Part shown: piece after piece, positions 1-11,325 of the stretch
Layout: the number at the start of each line of letters is the position of its first letter
How positions within the stretch are numbered: the stretch's first letter is position 1
Source: Hysterangium stoloniferum
Lineage: Eukaryota > Basidiomycota > Agaricomycetes > Hysterangiales > Hysterangiaceae
Assembly: GCA_015178975.1 (NCBI GenBank)
Contig: WHVD01000109.1
Coordinates: 223,326-287,325, forward strand
Direction of reading: 5' to 3'
Length of the DNA stretch: 64,000 bases
Made by a program: the position numbers and the translations under genes
Notes under the pieces: generated by a model
Told to the model about the DNA's origin: nothing
The model's database searches: none
The model's input: the letters and a program-made list of their open reading frames with translations, nothing else

Positions 1-517
1 TAAAGTCACACACACTATAAGGGAGATTTGTTGACAGTACACAGAGCCTGAGCAGTTGATAGGATGGAGGAAGGGGAATTGGATGTGAGTTGTTGTGAGA
101 GAGAGAGAGAGATAAATGGTAGAGTTGTTAAGAGTGTTTCAATCTTCTGTTAGGGCAACACTAACAAGGCTACCAAAACACAAAAAGAAACAAGAGAGAG
201 GGCAAGATAAGGAGTAGGAGAATAGAAGTTCTAATGACTTAAGAATATCACACTTGTATTTAGTGGAAATCCTAAGAGATTGAAACTGGGGTCTACATAA
301 CTATGTACAGGTTAGAGTATTTATACTAAAGGAAAAATTAAATAAAGTTAAGTTTTATATTTGACATGTGTATGTCATGTGATTGTCATTGCATGGCTGG
401 GAATGGTCTTTCGAGCCATTTTGTGTTCATGTGACATCACATGAGGTCACACATGCACACTGTGACTTGTAACAAACAAATAAAACTAAATTAAAATAAA
501 ATATATGAGCCCTGACA
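1..517 (-). mobile_element. Partial LTR of a Ty3/gypsy-type retrotransposon, cut by the window edge
   Basis: Read on the minus strand the stretch opens with TGTCAGGGC at 517, is AT-rich, and carries a TATA-like TAGTATAAATA around 315-330 followed by pyrimidine-rich sequence with a CT microsatellite (about 97-113). It interrupts the gag remnant that continues from 518. The layout resembles the LTR at 40117-40995. The other end lies outside the window, so target duplication and type cannot be checked. Confidence 0.45.
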
Positions 518-601
518 GAGAACTCCTTTTTGTCTTTGAAACCTGATTTCTCCCATTCTGCAATCACAACTCTGGGTTTTTGGAATCAATAGTGTTCTTG
601 G

Positions 602-749
602 TGTTAGAATATTGCAAGTCATTGAGAGTGCTCACAGTCTGACTACACTCGGCTATTTAGTACTGTACAGTAGCTTAGTCATCACATGTATTTCGGTAGA
701 GACTTTGTCATCCCCTCACCCACATGAAATCCCATTGCATATTCTTACA
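602..749 (+). repeat. Left LTR of the TRIM
   Basis: 148 bp, TG...CA ends, matching 1552-1698 with one indel and a few substitutions. Followed immediately by the primer binding site. Confidence 0.85.
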
Positions 750-761
750 GGTTATGGGCCC
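750..761 (+). promoter_or_regulatory. Primer binding site, half-tRNA-iMet type
   Basis: GGTTATGGGCCC is the reverse complement of the conserved eukaryotic initiator tRNA-Met anticodon arm (GGGCCCATAACC). It abuts the LTR end. The same motif follows LTR ends at 23538-23549 and, on the minus strand, 59184-59174. Confidence 0.75.
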
Positions 762-1551
762 CGCCAGTTGCCTCTAATTTGCTTATCTACTGCTGCTATA
801 TCTAAACTACACCCCTTTGTCATTGTCAACATTGCTGCTCCTATTTCGAAAATTTTTGTTGATGCAATGAGAGGTGAACGTACAAAGTGTGGTATTGGGA
901 CTAAAGATACTGTGGAGTGGCAGTGGTATATGGAGCATGGTTTATTGGGAATGGACTCACAGATTGTTGTGCCTGTTCCAAGTACATCTATGGGTTTGAT
1001 GAAGACAACAACATTCAACTTCGAGTTCTGCGAACTGACCTTTGCAAAGTAGGCCTGTTGTCCCACGAGTGGCCAGGCTGAAGTATTCTGTTATTTGTGG
1101 GGACTAGGAGTTGTGAGCAGGGCTCTGCAGTCTAGCATGTGAAATCCGGGAGGTTAGGAGGATGTGTACTAAGAATTGTGAGCTGAAGGTACTATTCGAT
1201 GCTAACGTAGTGGAGGTGTGGTCTGGGAGGTTGGGGGAATGCGTTCTAGGAGCAAGGGTCACTCCAAGGTTCGATTCAATGCCAAAAGTACCAGATGGAT
1301 TGCGTCTAGTGGGCACAGGCATATTCTTTGATTTTGGATGGATTTTTGGACAGATTTTTGGACGAGTTTTCAGATGGGTTTTGCATCAAGTCAGCACAGG
1401 TGTATGTTCGAATTTTGGACAGGTTTTTGGACAGGTTTTGAACAGGTTTTGCATCGAGTGGGCATATTTTTCTTATATTGAAAAGGGGTTTATATTCTTG
1501 GTGGGTACATATGGATTTCCTATAAGTTCTCAACAACATGCAAAGTGGGCG

Positions 1552-1698
1552 TGTTAGAATATTGAAGTCATTGAGAGTGCTCACAGTCTGACTACACTCG
1601 GCTATTTAGTACTGTACAGTAGCTTAGTCATCACATGTATTCTGGTAGGGACTTTGTTATCCACTCACCCACATGAAATCCCATTGCATATTCTTACA
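1552..1698 (+). repeat. Right LTR of the TRIM
   Basis: 147 bp, TGTTAG...TTACA, preceded by the purine tract GCAAAGTGGGCG that would serve as polypurine tract. Confidence 0.85.
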
Positions 1699-2900
1699 CT
1701 AGGTGTGTCTGGTTCCAAGTGTTGATAAGAGCTTCTTGCAGATTGTTGGCATAGGTTTGCAATCCCATGATGTCATCAATGGGTTGGCCTTGCAGCAGGT
1801 AAAGCCATTCCATGGGTAGAGTCAAGATCAAACAATGTGTTTCTTCCCTCCAGTCTTGATGGAACCCATACAGGAAACAATACAGCTTAATTCTTCATTG
1901 GATGTACTGTACTGGAGTTTTGTGATCATGATGGGGTTGGTTAAATATTATTTCTTCCCATTCCAAGACCAAAGATTCACACCATTTAGTTCCAAGCAGA
2001 CCTTCAACAATACCTCAAAGGAAAGACCCATGAGCTCAACTGAGGTCAGTATGATGTCCATGGTCCAAAGTGCTCCACCAGATCTTAGTGTTGCCTGTGA
2101 GTTGTCTAGGGAGAGCAACTCCTAGTAATGAGCTCATTGATTCTGAAATTTCTGAAAGACTCATAATATCCAGGATATACTCTAACACTTTGTAATGATT
2201 TCCATTGTATTCAGGGAAATTAGACCATTTGATCTTGATGTCATTAGGGTAAGTGCCTTATTCTTAGGCAACTCATTGTCCTTAGTGCTAGCTTGAGATG
2301 AGTTTGGGAGTCCAGGAGTTCTGGGGTTTCTCCCCCCATGTCCCTGGTTTCCATTACTGTCAAAACTGTCTGAGCTTCCAGACGAGTCACTCAGTTCTCC
2401 TCCTGAGGGAAGGAACAGCTTAATCCTCATGGGCAAGGGATGGTGATTTTAATCTGGGTCCAGCAATCCTCAACTGAATACTTGAACCACTATTCCTTCA
2501 ACAAATATGATCAAAAAAGATGGTCAACCTTTATTGGTGATCAGTCTGTCTCGAGTCTGGTGGGAGTTGTCAAAGGGATTCAGAGTGCTAGGGATGGTGT
2601 CAAAAGTTACTTGAGCATGGGGAGTTTCTACATTGGGGGTTACTCATCATTCCCTTGAAACTTCCCATTCCAGTTCAGCCATGCTGAGCAGACAATGCAG
2701 TTGTGGTTGGTGAAGGGAAAGTTTGACTGGAATGTTTTTCTCCTGTAGGTGTTCCATCACTTCAATCCTCATATCCATTGGAACGTCTTCCAGTATCAGT
2801 GGATGATTGATTGAATGGAGGAAGCAGGTATCAGGGAAACCTTTGAACTCTTGTACAAATAAGTCAGTTGTAGAAACTGGAGACAAGGGTATTTACATTG

Positions 2901-3589
2901 TCTCATCATAGTCATACAGTAATTCCATCATCATTTTTTTGCACTTTTCCTGGTTGCACATGAGTCTAGATCAAAGGCTGAAATACACAAAAGATATGTT
3001 GGGTGACTTTTTGTAAAGAGAATGCTCTACCATCTGAATGTACAAATATTGATAGTCAACCTTGGGAACAGCATGAGTACATCCAATCAATATGTGCAGA
3101 ATCTGCAACCTGTCATCATGTACACTGAGAAAATCTACCAGCTGAATGAACAATTCCCTTTTAATCCCTTTCCTTTTCCATTGGAATCATCAGCTGATCA
3201 GACCATTCTGGGGTCGATTGAGTGACCTCATTCAAATTTCTTGACTGTGTGAAAAGAGTTTGAGCAGATAGAATGCCATGATACCTACCTAACCACACCA
3301 CAATCATCATGGGCATGGTATCTCACCTTGTAGTCCTGTGTGATGGCCATAATTTCCTGCTCCAGAATCTGAGAGGCATAGTACATGTCCCATTTATCAT
3401 TGATGGGTTCATTGTAGACCAATTGTCCATGGTAGGTGCACTGAAGCATTACTTGACATGGTGGAGATTGCAGCATTGTGTTGTCATCACATGTAGCTAG
3501 AAGTAGATGTTTTTCCTTTCTTTTTTATTTATTTTTTTGATAGAACATTTTTCTTCACAGGAAAAGAACAGTCTGGCCTGGATCACCAC
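2901..3589. other. No gene recognised
   Basis: AT-rich sequence with only short frames; a 63-codon minus frame (3285-3476) has no family I recognise. It lies between a gypsy gag remnant and a solo LTR and is probably decayed transposon DNA. Confidence 0.3.
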
Positions 3590-4220
3590 TGTGAAGAGTT
3601 GTGGAAGTTCTGACCACTCTATATATGAAGAATATTGACCATCTGGTGACAAGATAATATATTAACTATCGAAGTACAATATATGTAGTATAATAGGGTT
3701 AGTTGGCTTCAATAGCTGTAGGATAGTTAAGATGACTAATGGAGAATGGAATTGACCTTACAGTACAATTCCAAAGGACAGGTTAATGAAGTAATGAGTT
3801 AGAAGAGATGTTGATATGAGTAAGGTGAGGTGCAAGTAGTTGCTGATGATAGTTTGAGCTTCAACTATGTAGTACAAAGCTAGAAGATTGTTGCAAGTTC
3901 TAGTTGAAAGCCATTCAAGATGGCTGAGATGATACCCCAGTCACAACTTGCAGGACACTTAAAAAGGATGTCTGGGAAAGTTGTGGTTACAGAGTAAAAG
4001 TGTCTGAGTTTTTAGTTATGTCCACTAGTGTACATAGGTGTGACAGTCTGTAAATACTCATAAGGTCTATGTACCCACAGGCATACATAGATCTTTGAAC
4101 TAATAGAAATGCATGTAACCAAAGAATTAGATGGTTCTAAAAATAGTAGAAAAAGAAAAAAATATGGGGAATGTAGTCTGATAAGATGTTTACATTCCCG
4201 TGAAAAGGGCATTTCTCACA
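3590..4220 (-). mobile_element. Solo LTR, TGTGAG family
   Basis: On the minus strand it runs TGTGAGAAATG...CTCTTCACA. Its interior (about 3894-3995) matches the inverse of 32575-32640 in the solo LTR at 32389-33009, and its end matches both that copy and 6449-6852. I see no clear matching 5-bp flanks, so it may be an older or recombinant copy. Confidence 0.6.
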
Positions 4221-4229
4221 CTGTGCCTT

Positions 4230-5170
4230 AAGCATCAAGTTTTTCCACTTGAGTGCTAATTTTTCAATGATTGGTCTGATCTCACTCTGACTGTCTCACT
4301 AGCAAAACAGTGGATTGTTGGGCCTGGTTGGGACTACCTTTGATAGATTGATCAGCACTTCAATTGGGCAAGCCCCTTGTTGGTCTGTTAAGAAAGCTGA
4401 ATGGTTTTCTCCAGCCCTGGTGGTCTTTGCTGAAGGTAAGTCTAAATGCCCCTATTGTTTTCCATCCCTGTTTCAACTAATCAGGGCTTCTTTTCACTTT
4501 AGGTGTTTACTGGTGTTGAACTGTGACTTGGATGGTACTGTGACCTCCCTAACATGCATCAACCCCCAAAATGGACATGCTGACATGGCCCAAATGCAGG
4601 CATTGAAGGCATCCTCTAAATCAAAGTCCTTACAGTGACCCCTCTATCTTCACTCAATCATCATCTGACAATGGAGGTGGCCAACCATTAGGTTATATAC
4701 CATTCTCTGATCCCTGATAGGTATATACTTCTTGTTGGTAATCAACCTGACATCCCTAGAATATTATAGAATATCTTGGAATATACTTGACATAGCTTTA
4801 GTAATACCTCTGTCATCCCTTCCAGAACCTTCTTCCCCATAGATATGTATATATATAATCCCCAGTAGTTCACTCATAGATACAAGCCAAGTTATATTCT
4901 AATATCTACTGTGGTCTGTGCAAGTCCCAATACTTCTGAGTGATACTGACTGAAATTGTCTTGAATGCAGTTCTGGCAGTCAGTTCTTCTCCCAGAAATG
5001 ATGGGTCCACCACCACCCACAGAGTAAATGAGTGTAAGATTGGAAAGGATGCTGGCAGCCTGTCAGACTCTGCCATGGAGAAGATGTCACAGAAGATGTG
5101 GAATTTGTGTAGGCTGGCTCTGGTAGCCATGCCTCAGAGGCTACAGATGCAATTGATTGCAAGACCAGGT
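4230..5170 (-). pseudogene. Tyrosine recombinase remnant of a DIRS-like retroelement
   Basis: Minus-strand conceptual translation gives an N-terminal core-binding block near 5130-4906 (KFHIFCD...RLPAS) followed by a second block near 4640-4510 (IWAMSACPFWGL then EVTVPS). Together these resemble the tyrosine recombinases of fungal DIRS-like elements, which integrate circular cDNA without an integrase. Stops and frameshifts break the frame, and the catalytic C-terminal RHRY region is not readable near 4230. It lies 3' of the RT and RNase H remnants on the same strand, as expected for that element class. Confidence 0.6.
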
Positions 5171-5484
5171 GGTGTACAGTGGTTGGTGGTGGTGCATTGA
5201 TTCCTCTCCTTTACGAAGTCTCTCTCCTGCTTTCCAGGGTGGTCTATGCACTGGTGGAGATAGGTGAAATTGGTTCAATGCTGGTGTTCACAATGATGAG
5301 GTAAATGGCACTGAAACTCTCACTGGCATTACAGTGATTGGATCCAATGTACCAAATGTCCAGGAATATATATTATGGCCCAGGTCTGCACCTTCAGAAA
5401 ACCCTTGAGGAAATTGGCAATGCACCTATGTCAGAGAGCATCTGAAACATTGTCCCTCAGTATGTATTAAGCTCTCAGTTGTAT
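5171..5484. other. DIRS-like element, unreadable linker
   Basis: Sequence between RNase H and recombinase remnants, no convincing motif in any frame. Confidence 0.3.
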
Positions 5485-6448
5485 TCAATTTGTGGCTAAT
5501 AACTTGTAAATCTCTTTAGAATCATGTTTGATTCCCTGCTGTATGATTAGCCCTTGTTCAATATGGCCACTACACCGCTGTTGTCCAATTATACCCAAAA
5601 AGACTGATTCTAACAGGTTCCACTGGTGCATCAAACCACTCTGAAATGCTACCATCAGACCCATTTCTGCAGCAACTGCCTCTGCCCAACCAATGTCACA
5701 CTGGCAACATGGACCTACCTTGAAGCTGTGAGCCCATTTCCATGCCACCTACTGGGCATTGACTACAAAGCCAAACCCAAAGGACATACTGGCATCTCCC
5801 CACCATCCTCTGTCTACTGCTTCTGATGATGCACTAGACAGCTCATTTGGGAGGTACTGGAGTATTAACTGAATCCAAGATACATCTGCCTAGACTGCTG
5901 AGCTTGGGGGGGAGTGACACTTTTCACAATTTGAAGCTACTTGCAAACACAGCAATGGAGTGTAGGAAAGTCCTTATCCACGGAACAACCAATGATATGT
6001 GCATCAGTTTCTCATGCAGCCTCTCTGCATCATTCACTGAGAAATGGCTGTCCTCTTGCCCACTGCTTGACTAGCTCCAGGTCACTTCAAGCTATTCCTT
6101 CAGCACTGCTACCATCTTGGTATTCAAATTCCATATGAAGCCTATTTTCTTCTGTACTGGTGAAAAGGTCTCATTATGTTCTTGCCCCATGCTCCAGAAA
6201 GTGACTGGCCAGGAAGTCCTCTACATTTGAGCAGCCGCCCAAAGCCTGCTTACCATTATAAGGCTATAAGCATGTCTGCTATGCCTCCAAATACTTTGGC
6301 ACTTACGGCTAAATTGAATGCCACTGCCCAGTCAACATACACCAGGCCATCCCAGAAGATGCAACCTGTGATCTGCTGATCTGGCTTTATGGGTGTAATT
6401 TGGCAAGCCACTGAAATGTCAATGGTGGCTGCAACAGGACCCTCTGGG
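5485..6448 (-). pseudogene. Reverse transcriptase and RNase H remnant of a DIRS-like element
   Basis: Read on the minus strand, 6440-6256 encodes a reverse transcriptase block (ATIDISVACQITPIKPDQ, then GCIFWDGLVYVD and AKVFGGIADM), then a thumb-like block near 6170-5960 (IGFIWNL, ERLHEKLMHIS). A DIRS-type RNase H follows near 5748-5485 (WKWAHSFKVGP, DIGWAEAVAAEMGL). These motifs in this order are those of Agaricomycete DIRS-like polyproteins. Several stops and frameshifts are present. The 5' side is interrupted by a solo LTR at 6449-6852. Confidence 0.7.
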
Positions 6449-6852
6449 TGTGAGGAGTATGCTTTTACCACAGTTTCATTATGGTAAAACACTCCTTTTA
6501 TTTTATTTATATTTTACACATTTTATTCATATTTTTCTATTCTTTATATTCTTTGAATATCGCACCATTTCATTAGTTCGAAGCTTTGTGTATACTTGTG
6601 GGTGCACTCGGCACCAAATGAAACTCAGACACACTTTTACCCAAGCACCACCACTCATAAGACATAAACTAGGTCTACAGCAAGCAGTGATCAGGGTAAC
6701 GTGTCAGCTACCACATAGGTAGCATTATCTGAGCTATCTAACACTTCAGGCCTCGAACTATAGCAGTCAAGGCCTCCACTCGAATCATCCTTCTTCCCAT
6801 TCTACCCATTTCTTTGTATATAGAACAGTCAGAACTTCCACCACTCTTCACA
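6449..6852 (+). mobile_element. Solo LTR, TGTGAG family, with 5-bp target duplication
   Basis: Begins TGTGAGGAG and ends CTCTTCACA; flanked by CTGGG at 6444-6448 and 6853-6857. Its end and a TTTGTATATAGAA box are shared with 32389-33009. It sits inside the DIRS-like element between the zinc-finger and RT segments. Confidence 0.85.
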
Positions 6853-7200
6853 CTGGGAGTGATAATATTAATGCTGCAATGTCTACAAAGGTGCCCCAAT
6901 CTGTCACTTAATATACATGCCACACTGGTGGAGTGGAGTGGCATTGTGACCACCTTGGGTCAGAAGCACCTGCAGGCTACTGCTCTGTGGTTCTCCTCGA
7001 AGCAGATGCTGCATATGTGGGTGTTGATGCAGCTGTCACCCCATCTGCACTGCAATCTGAGTGCCCAACTGAAGAAAGGATGCCTGCCATCAGAAGTGGC
7101 AAGGGCTTGCTTATTTTGGCATGCTGTGAAAATTAGGATGGGATTCTTTCCTGCCATTGTGAGCTTCAATTTGCACTCAGTGGGAAAGTGCCTTTTGACT
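6853..7200 (-). pseudogene. Gag-like zinc-finger remnant of the DIRS-like element
   Basis: Minus-strand frame 7169-6960 carries a Cys/His-rich motif (LQCRWGDSC, NTHICSICFEENHRAVAC) like the zinc knuckle preceding the RT in fungal DIRS-like elements. It is on the same strand and upstream of the RT remnant, separated only by the solo LTR, and ends in a stop before the RT frame resumes. Confidence 0.55.
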
Positions 7201-7890
7201 CAGCACCAAAAACAGTGTGACATGTCCCTCTCAGTGTGAGGTTTCATTCATGGCAATGCTGGTTGGGCCAGTGTTCCAGCTTGTAATGAACTATGTCTTA
7301 CATGTGCCTGAACAAACACGAGGAGAACTCAAAACCACAAAACAATAAAACACGAGTCCCAAAACAGTCTTTTTGTCCATTTACTCTTTTGTTCCATTTT
7401 TTCTTTTGTCTTACTGCCTCATTGTGCTTTAGGAGCTATTGTTCACGTTCACATAAATACAGATACAACTATCATATGTACCTCAGTCAATTTACCACCT
7501 TCATGTTGACTGAGATATTATACTTGTAATACAGCTGACCATGGGCACTCAGGCAGTGTAAGGTGAACTTCTGTCACAGATCCCAGGGAGCACTGTTTCC
7601 AACTCCTTGCATTTAAGTCCTGCCATTCCTTCCCCAGACTTTCTTGCCTCATGCCAGCATTAGTGTTCCTTTGTGGGAAGGGTCCTTGTTCTGCATTAGG
7701 TAGAGTTATTTTTAGACTACTGGGTGCCTATGGATCACACCTCACAGGGGAAATTCCTTAGACAGTTTCTCTTTGGATTCCCTCCTGCTAGGTGAGCTAG
7801 ATAGTTATTTGTATATATATATCATTCTAATATATGTACTTCAGATTCCCTCCTGCTAGCCTAGTGTGAGTACTACAGATAGTAGGGGTT
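7201..7890. other. No gene recognised
   Basis: Only short frames; probably upstream part of the DIRS-like element. A short repeat TTCCCTCCTGCTAG occurs at about 7777 and 7846. Confidence 0.3.
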
Positions 7891-8616
7891 TGTTAAGAAC
7901 TGAAAAACTGACTAATGTCGGTGGCTGACAGGGACCGATGGGAAGGACTTGGCTTCAGCTTATGTGCTGTGCCCTCGCAAATATCTGTAGGGTGTCCTTA
8001 GATTTTGGACGGGCGAAGACTAATCCTAAGGAGTTCCTTTCGGCAAGATACTGATCGGGACCGAAGGACAAGTTGAGTGTCGGGCCAAGGGGTCGGGGCC
8101 GGGAGTGGGCGAGCGCACGCAAAGGTGGATGGGGGGATTCTTAGTATGAGACTGTTACAGACGTATGAGGGTATTCTGAGTCGATATTCTGATTGCCTAG
8201 TAACTACAACTACAGCGGGTTCATATACAAGTAACAGGTGTCTAGAAAATACTAACGGGGAGAAAGGTGGAAAACGGTATTAACAATAAGCTTGACTAGG
8301 AACGGGAAGTTTATGATTAGTTCGGAGGCCGATGATAACCGAGAGCGGGATTATGATAAAAGGAAATAGTTCAAGGACTACAAATATAGATAGACATATG
8401 TGAAACATAGGATTGAACGGATCAACATAATAAAAGGGACGTATCAAAAGTTTAACCAGACAATACGAGTTATTTTGACGTGGGCATAAACGGAGTTTGA
8501 TCATCGCGAAAACATATGTCAGCTTCAGGGGCTGATGGTTTCTGAAATGGTAACTTGAAAATGTTGATAAGTGGCGATAACCTCGGGACCGATAGGGTTG
8601 CGACACGGTTGTAACA
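7891..8616 (-). mobile_element. Solo LTR of gypsy family A, with GGGTT target duplication
   Basis: 726 bp; minus-strand ends TGTTACAACC...TTCTTAACA. It matches the 720-bp LTR of the gypsy element at 60484-61203 along its length. Perfect 5-bp flanks GGGTT at 7886-7890 and 8617-8621 show a complete element inserted and then recombined to a solo LTR. More GC-rich than its surroundings. Confidence 0.9.
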
Positions 8617-9860
8617 GGGTTGCCCTTACAGGCAGCATGACTGGGGTGCAATTGCCCTCAAAGAATGTAGCACAGCCCCCATCACAATAATTGTCAGCAT
8701 TATGGTACCCAAGAAGATAATGAGATAAGTTGCAGGTGGTTACTATCCATTGTTAAACATCATAGTCCATGGAAACCTCACAGTTGTGTGACCTTACAAT
8801 CAGTATTGCAATGGAATGATGTGCTGAAAGTGCAATGGCTCTACTATTACCACCATAAAACCCTGGTGTGGTCAACTGCAGCTGCCACAGCCACTCACCC
8901 ATTGCCTATACTAATGATCTTTCATTTCATGTTCTGGCCCCTTGGCCATGATACCACCTGTTGGTGAAAAGGTAAATTCCTCTGCACCCCTCACTGCCTT
9001 CTGCCATGCTTCTGTGGTGAGTGAGAAGCAGCAGAAGCTCTTAAAAGGCTGCTTTTACTTCCTGATGAAAAGCTGGCCAAGAACTATGTGAGTCTGATGG
9101 TCAGACAAGTACAGTGCCATAAAAAAAAACAGTGCATGCAGTGTGCCCACCCAACACCTTGTGTCCTTCAGACTGTAACATGGTGCTGTACCCAGCTGCA
9201 TGCATTCCAAAATGCAGCTAAATTGTCTGAATTGAGCTTTATGCATTCCACAACTGCAGCTAAACTGTGGATTTCTAGGGATTTTGCCTTAAACCTTGGT
9301 ATAATTTCAGGGATTGGAGTCTTCTACTGCCCCAGGTTTCTTCAGTTGGTGATGTTGCAGTGTTGACCCACTGTAATGCTTCTGGATGTGAACAATCTCA
9401 TTCTGCCTGGTGAAGCATCTATTATGAGTCTTTCCTTTTGTTTGTTAGAGTTATTGTTATTTAGTAATTGGTGCTTGTGTGCTGTCAACAGGGCTATCTC
9501 TCCACCATTGCCAATAGTATTTGCTGGTGGTACTCCTGAAATTTCTGGGATCCCAGCTGCCCCAGATGTTATGGCCCCCAACCCTGCATCTGTGTGAGGT
9601 GGGTGCCTCTCTTCACCCAGGTTAATACCCAAGTGCACAAAGACCCATTTCAAGGATCTGGACATCATGGTGTGAAATATAAATAATTAGAAATGTTTTA
9701 AAGAATCATAATGCATCAATTGAGTGCAACATTTTTAAAGACTAGAGCAACAGGGTCATTGCAGGAAACAAGAGTCATGAGAGTCCTTTGTATGCTCAGC
9801 TGGACTTTGAGTGCCAAACTTCTCCTGGCATGCCAGGGATTGTGTGGCACTCATTACTAC
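8617..9860. other. No gene firmly recognised; one 108-codon minus frame
   Basis: A frame at 9668-9342 (minus) contains GLGAITSGAAGIPEISGV and an Asn-run but matches no family I recognise. It is on the same strand as the DIRS-like element and could be its N-terminal ORF. The rest holds no supported gene. Confidence 0.3.
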
Positions 9861-10397
9861 ACCTCGGCCAGTGCTCATGGCTGTGCACAGACCACCAGAC
9901 AGCCCATACCATTGAGAATTTCATATGGGAAGCATGTATCAGAAATCTTTGAAATAGGCTCTTGCACTCTAGCCTACACCAAGCTTACATGACCATACCA
10001 AGCCATATTGTACCTTAAAACACATATACTATTGTCTCACTCTCATATTAGCCATAACCTATTTAACTACCGTAATTGCAGCTCCATACCTCAGTCAAAC
10101 CACTCATTTGTGTCAACTGAGGTATGTTACCACTGTTATACTTTCAACTACATTAACTCACTAAATGTATTGTAGCATATTTGTTACAGGTAACAAACAT
10201 AGTCGAACCCCTCATTCGTGTCGACTGAGCCTATTTGTTACAGAAATAGTAGTGGTTCTATATTGCTAACATAGCCTTAGTTCTCTATTATTATTTCGTG
10301 TAAATATTTAGCATAATCTCCTCTGATGCTTAACTTTCAATCGGCGTACTCGAGGGGCCGAGGAGTCGGAACGAAACTGAAGTCATACTCCTGGAAC
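9861..10397 (-). repeat. Truncated extra copy of the U2 upstream region, split by a solo LTR
   Basis: 9861-9946 plus 10243-10397 match 15545-15782, the upstream region of the left-arm U2 gene, including the GCTGTGCACAGACC block and the TCGAGGGGCCGAGGAG box. The homology stops abruptly at 9861, exactly where the TATA box and U2 gene would follow, so no RNA gene is present. A copia LTR has inserted in it. Confidence 0.75.
9947..10242 (+). mobile_element. Solo copia-type LTR with GAAAT target duplication
   Basis: About 296 bp ending TTGTTACA; flanks GAAAT at 9942-9946 and 10243-10247, and the uninterrupted site exists at 15625 and 43630. It shares AGGCTCTTGCACTCTAGCC and a TACCTCAGT...AACTGAGGTA inverted motif with the minus-strand LTR at 59185-59469. 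The first two bases are mutated from TG. Confidence 0.75.
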
Positions 10398-10583
10398 ATA
10401 AAAATATAGACAAATGTACATATAAGAATTATACAGTTCCCGTCGGGCAATGTTACATATACAATAAGCCGGAATACCCACGGCGAACTGCAAGACGAAC
10501 GTGTTCTCTACATTTGAATCAATGCCAGAGATCGCCGGCTTCTTTGAAGCTGAAAATGGACATATGGCTGGAGGAGCAAGGTA

Positions 10584-11069
10584 CTACCCTGCCCTTTGAA
10601 GGTCAACTCTTAAACTTTTTATTTGTACGTGGCTGCATGGTGAACATGGTGAAGGCACCTCGTTCTGGAGAGCTATAGCCTGATTATTAAATTTATATAA
10701 GCACATGTCGCTGTCGACTGGGAAGTACTGCAGCGCTTTTGTCAGTTTGGAAAATCGACTCCTCTGTCTGTGCTCCGTGTGCAGGTGATAGACGTCATAA
10801 TGCCCTAAGCTACGCTTACAAGTGTTATATTCATGCAATTTCTTCACCATCACGTGCAAAGAAATGACAAGTACTCCGATCGAGCGGTGGCAAGACAAGC
10901 ACACCGACCAAGCGGTGGCAAGACAAGAACTTTGACCAAGTAGTGGCAAGACAAGTACACCGACCGAGCGGTGACGAGATAAGTCCGTGAAGAGCAACCG
11001 AGGTACTCTGAATAGTCTCTTTCTAAACTGTTCCATAAGGCAAAGATAATTTAAGACATCGCGGAGCAA
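10584..11069 (-). other. Unassigned 161-codon open frame across the minisatellite
   Basis: An uninterrupted minus-strand frame that includes the 28-bp tandem repeats. No family is recognised. The matching right-arm sequence is broken by stops and an extra block of about 120 bp (47620-47748), which argues against selection on the frame. Confidence 0.2.
10867..10978. repeat. 28-bp minisatellite, four units
   Basis: Four tandem 28-bp units starting ACAAG and ending GGTGGCAAG or close variants. The right arm has about three units at 47367-47455. Confidence 0.85.
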
Positions 11070-11126
11070 CCATATGCACGTCTACACCTGTGATATTCAC
11101 AATAGAGAGTATTTGCAACTAATATA

Positions 11127-11261
11127 CAGTCGAGCTTCTCAGAAGGCATAGCCTTGGTTCTCACCCCAGGGACATGCATTATGAGAAGTATGTTTTATGG
11201 GTCATAGGCCATGTGCGACACGCGTCGAGGTCCAACATCTGTATTATGAGAAGTTCGACTG
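11127..11261 (+). mobile_element. Pogo/Fot1-like MITE with TA target duplication
   Basis: 135 bp with near-perfect inverted ends CAGTCGAGCTTCTCA and TGAGAAGTTCGACTG, flanked by TA at 11125-11126 and 11262-11263. The ends resemble pogo/Fot1 termini. The same insertion exists at the equivalent place in the right arm (47170-47294), so it predates the duplication. Confidence 0.75.
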
Positions 11262-11325
11262 TATGTTTGCAAACTGAATGGGTACCTAGGTACCTAATAT
11301 TAATACCAGGCCAAATCAGTCATCA

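Larger units (their letters stand above)
602..1698 (+). mobile_element. TRIM (terminal-repeat retrotransposon in miniature), copia-like
   Basis: Two near-identical direct repeats of 148 and 147 bp (602-749 and 1552-1698) start TGTTAG and end CTTACA, bracketing 802 bp of non-pol sequence. Directly after the left repeat, 750-761 reads GGTTATGGGCCC, complementary to the anticodon stem-loop of initiator tRNA-Met; this is the half-tRNA primer type known from Drosophila copia and yeast Ty5. A purine-rich tract (1540-1551) precedes the right repeat. Flanks CTTGG (597-601) and CTAGG (1699-1703) are a 5-bp target duplication with one change. The interior has no recognisable gag or pol, so movement would need proteins in trans. 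A 146-codon frame runs through the left LTR (612-1052) and is probably fortuitous. Confidence 0.8.
518..2900 (-). pseudogene. Decayed Ty3/gypsy gag, interrupted by a TRIM
   Basis: Minus-strand gag remnant in two pieces (2900-1699 and 601-518) separated by the TRIM at 602-1698. It is recognised by similarity to the gag of the gypsy element at 23.8 kb: the segment near 1699-1800 matches 24880-24960 (shared peptide core around LQ.LLI.TWNQTH), and 2647-2886 (HSINHPLILE) matches the N-terminal part near 23850. A Ser/Asp-rich linker lies at 2330-2400. Many stops and frameshifts make it non-coding. Gag would form the virus-like particle in a live element. Confidence 0.55.

Noticed and set aside
612..1052. 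146-codon frame as a captured gene in the TRIM
   Set aside because: It starts inside the LTR, has no recognised domain and no supporting conservation between copies.
752..1066. Minus-strand 104-codon frame in the TRIM interior
   Set aside because: Shadow of the plus-strand frame; no domain or start context.
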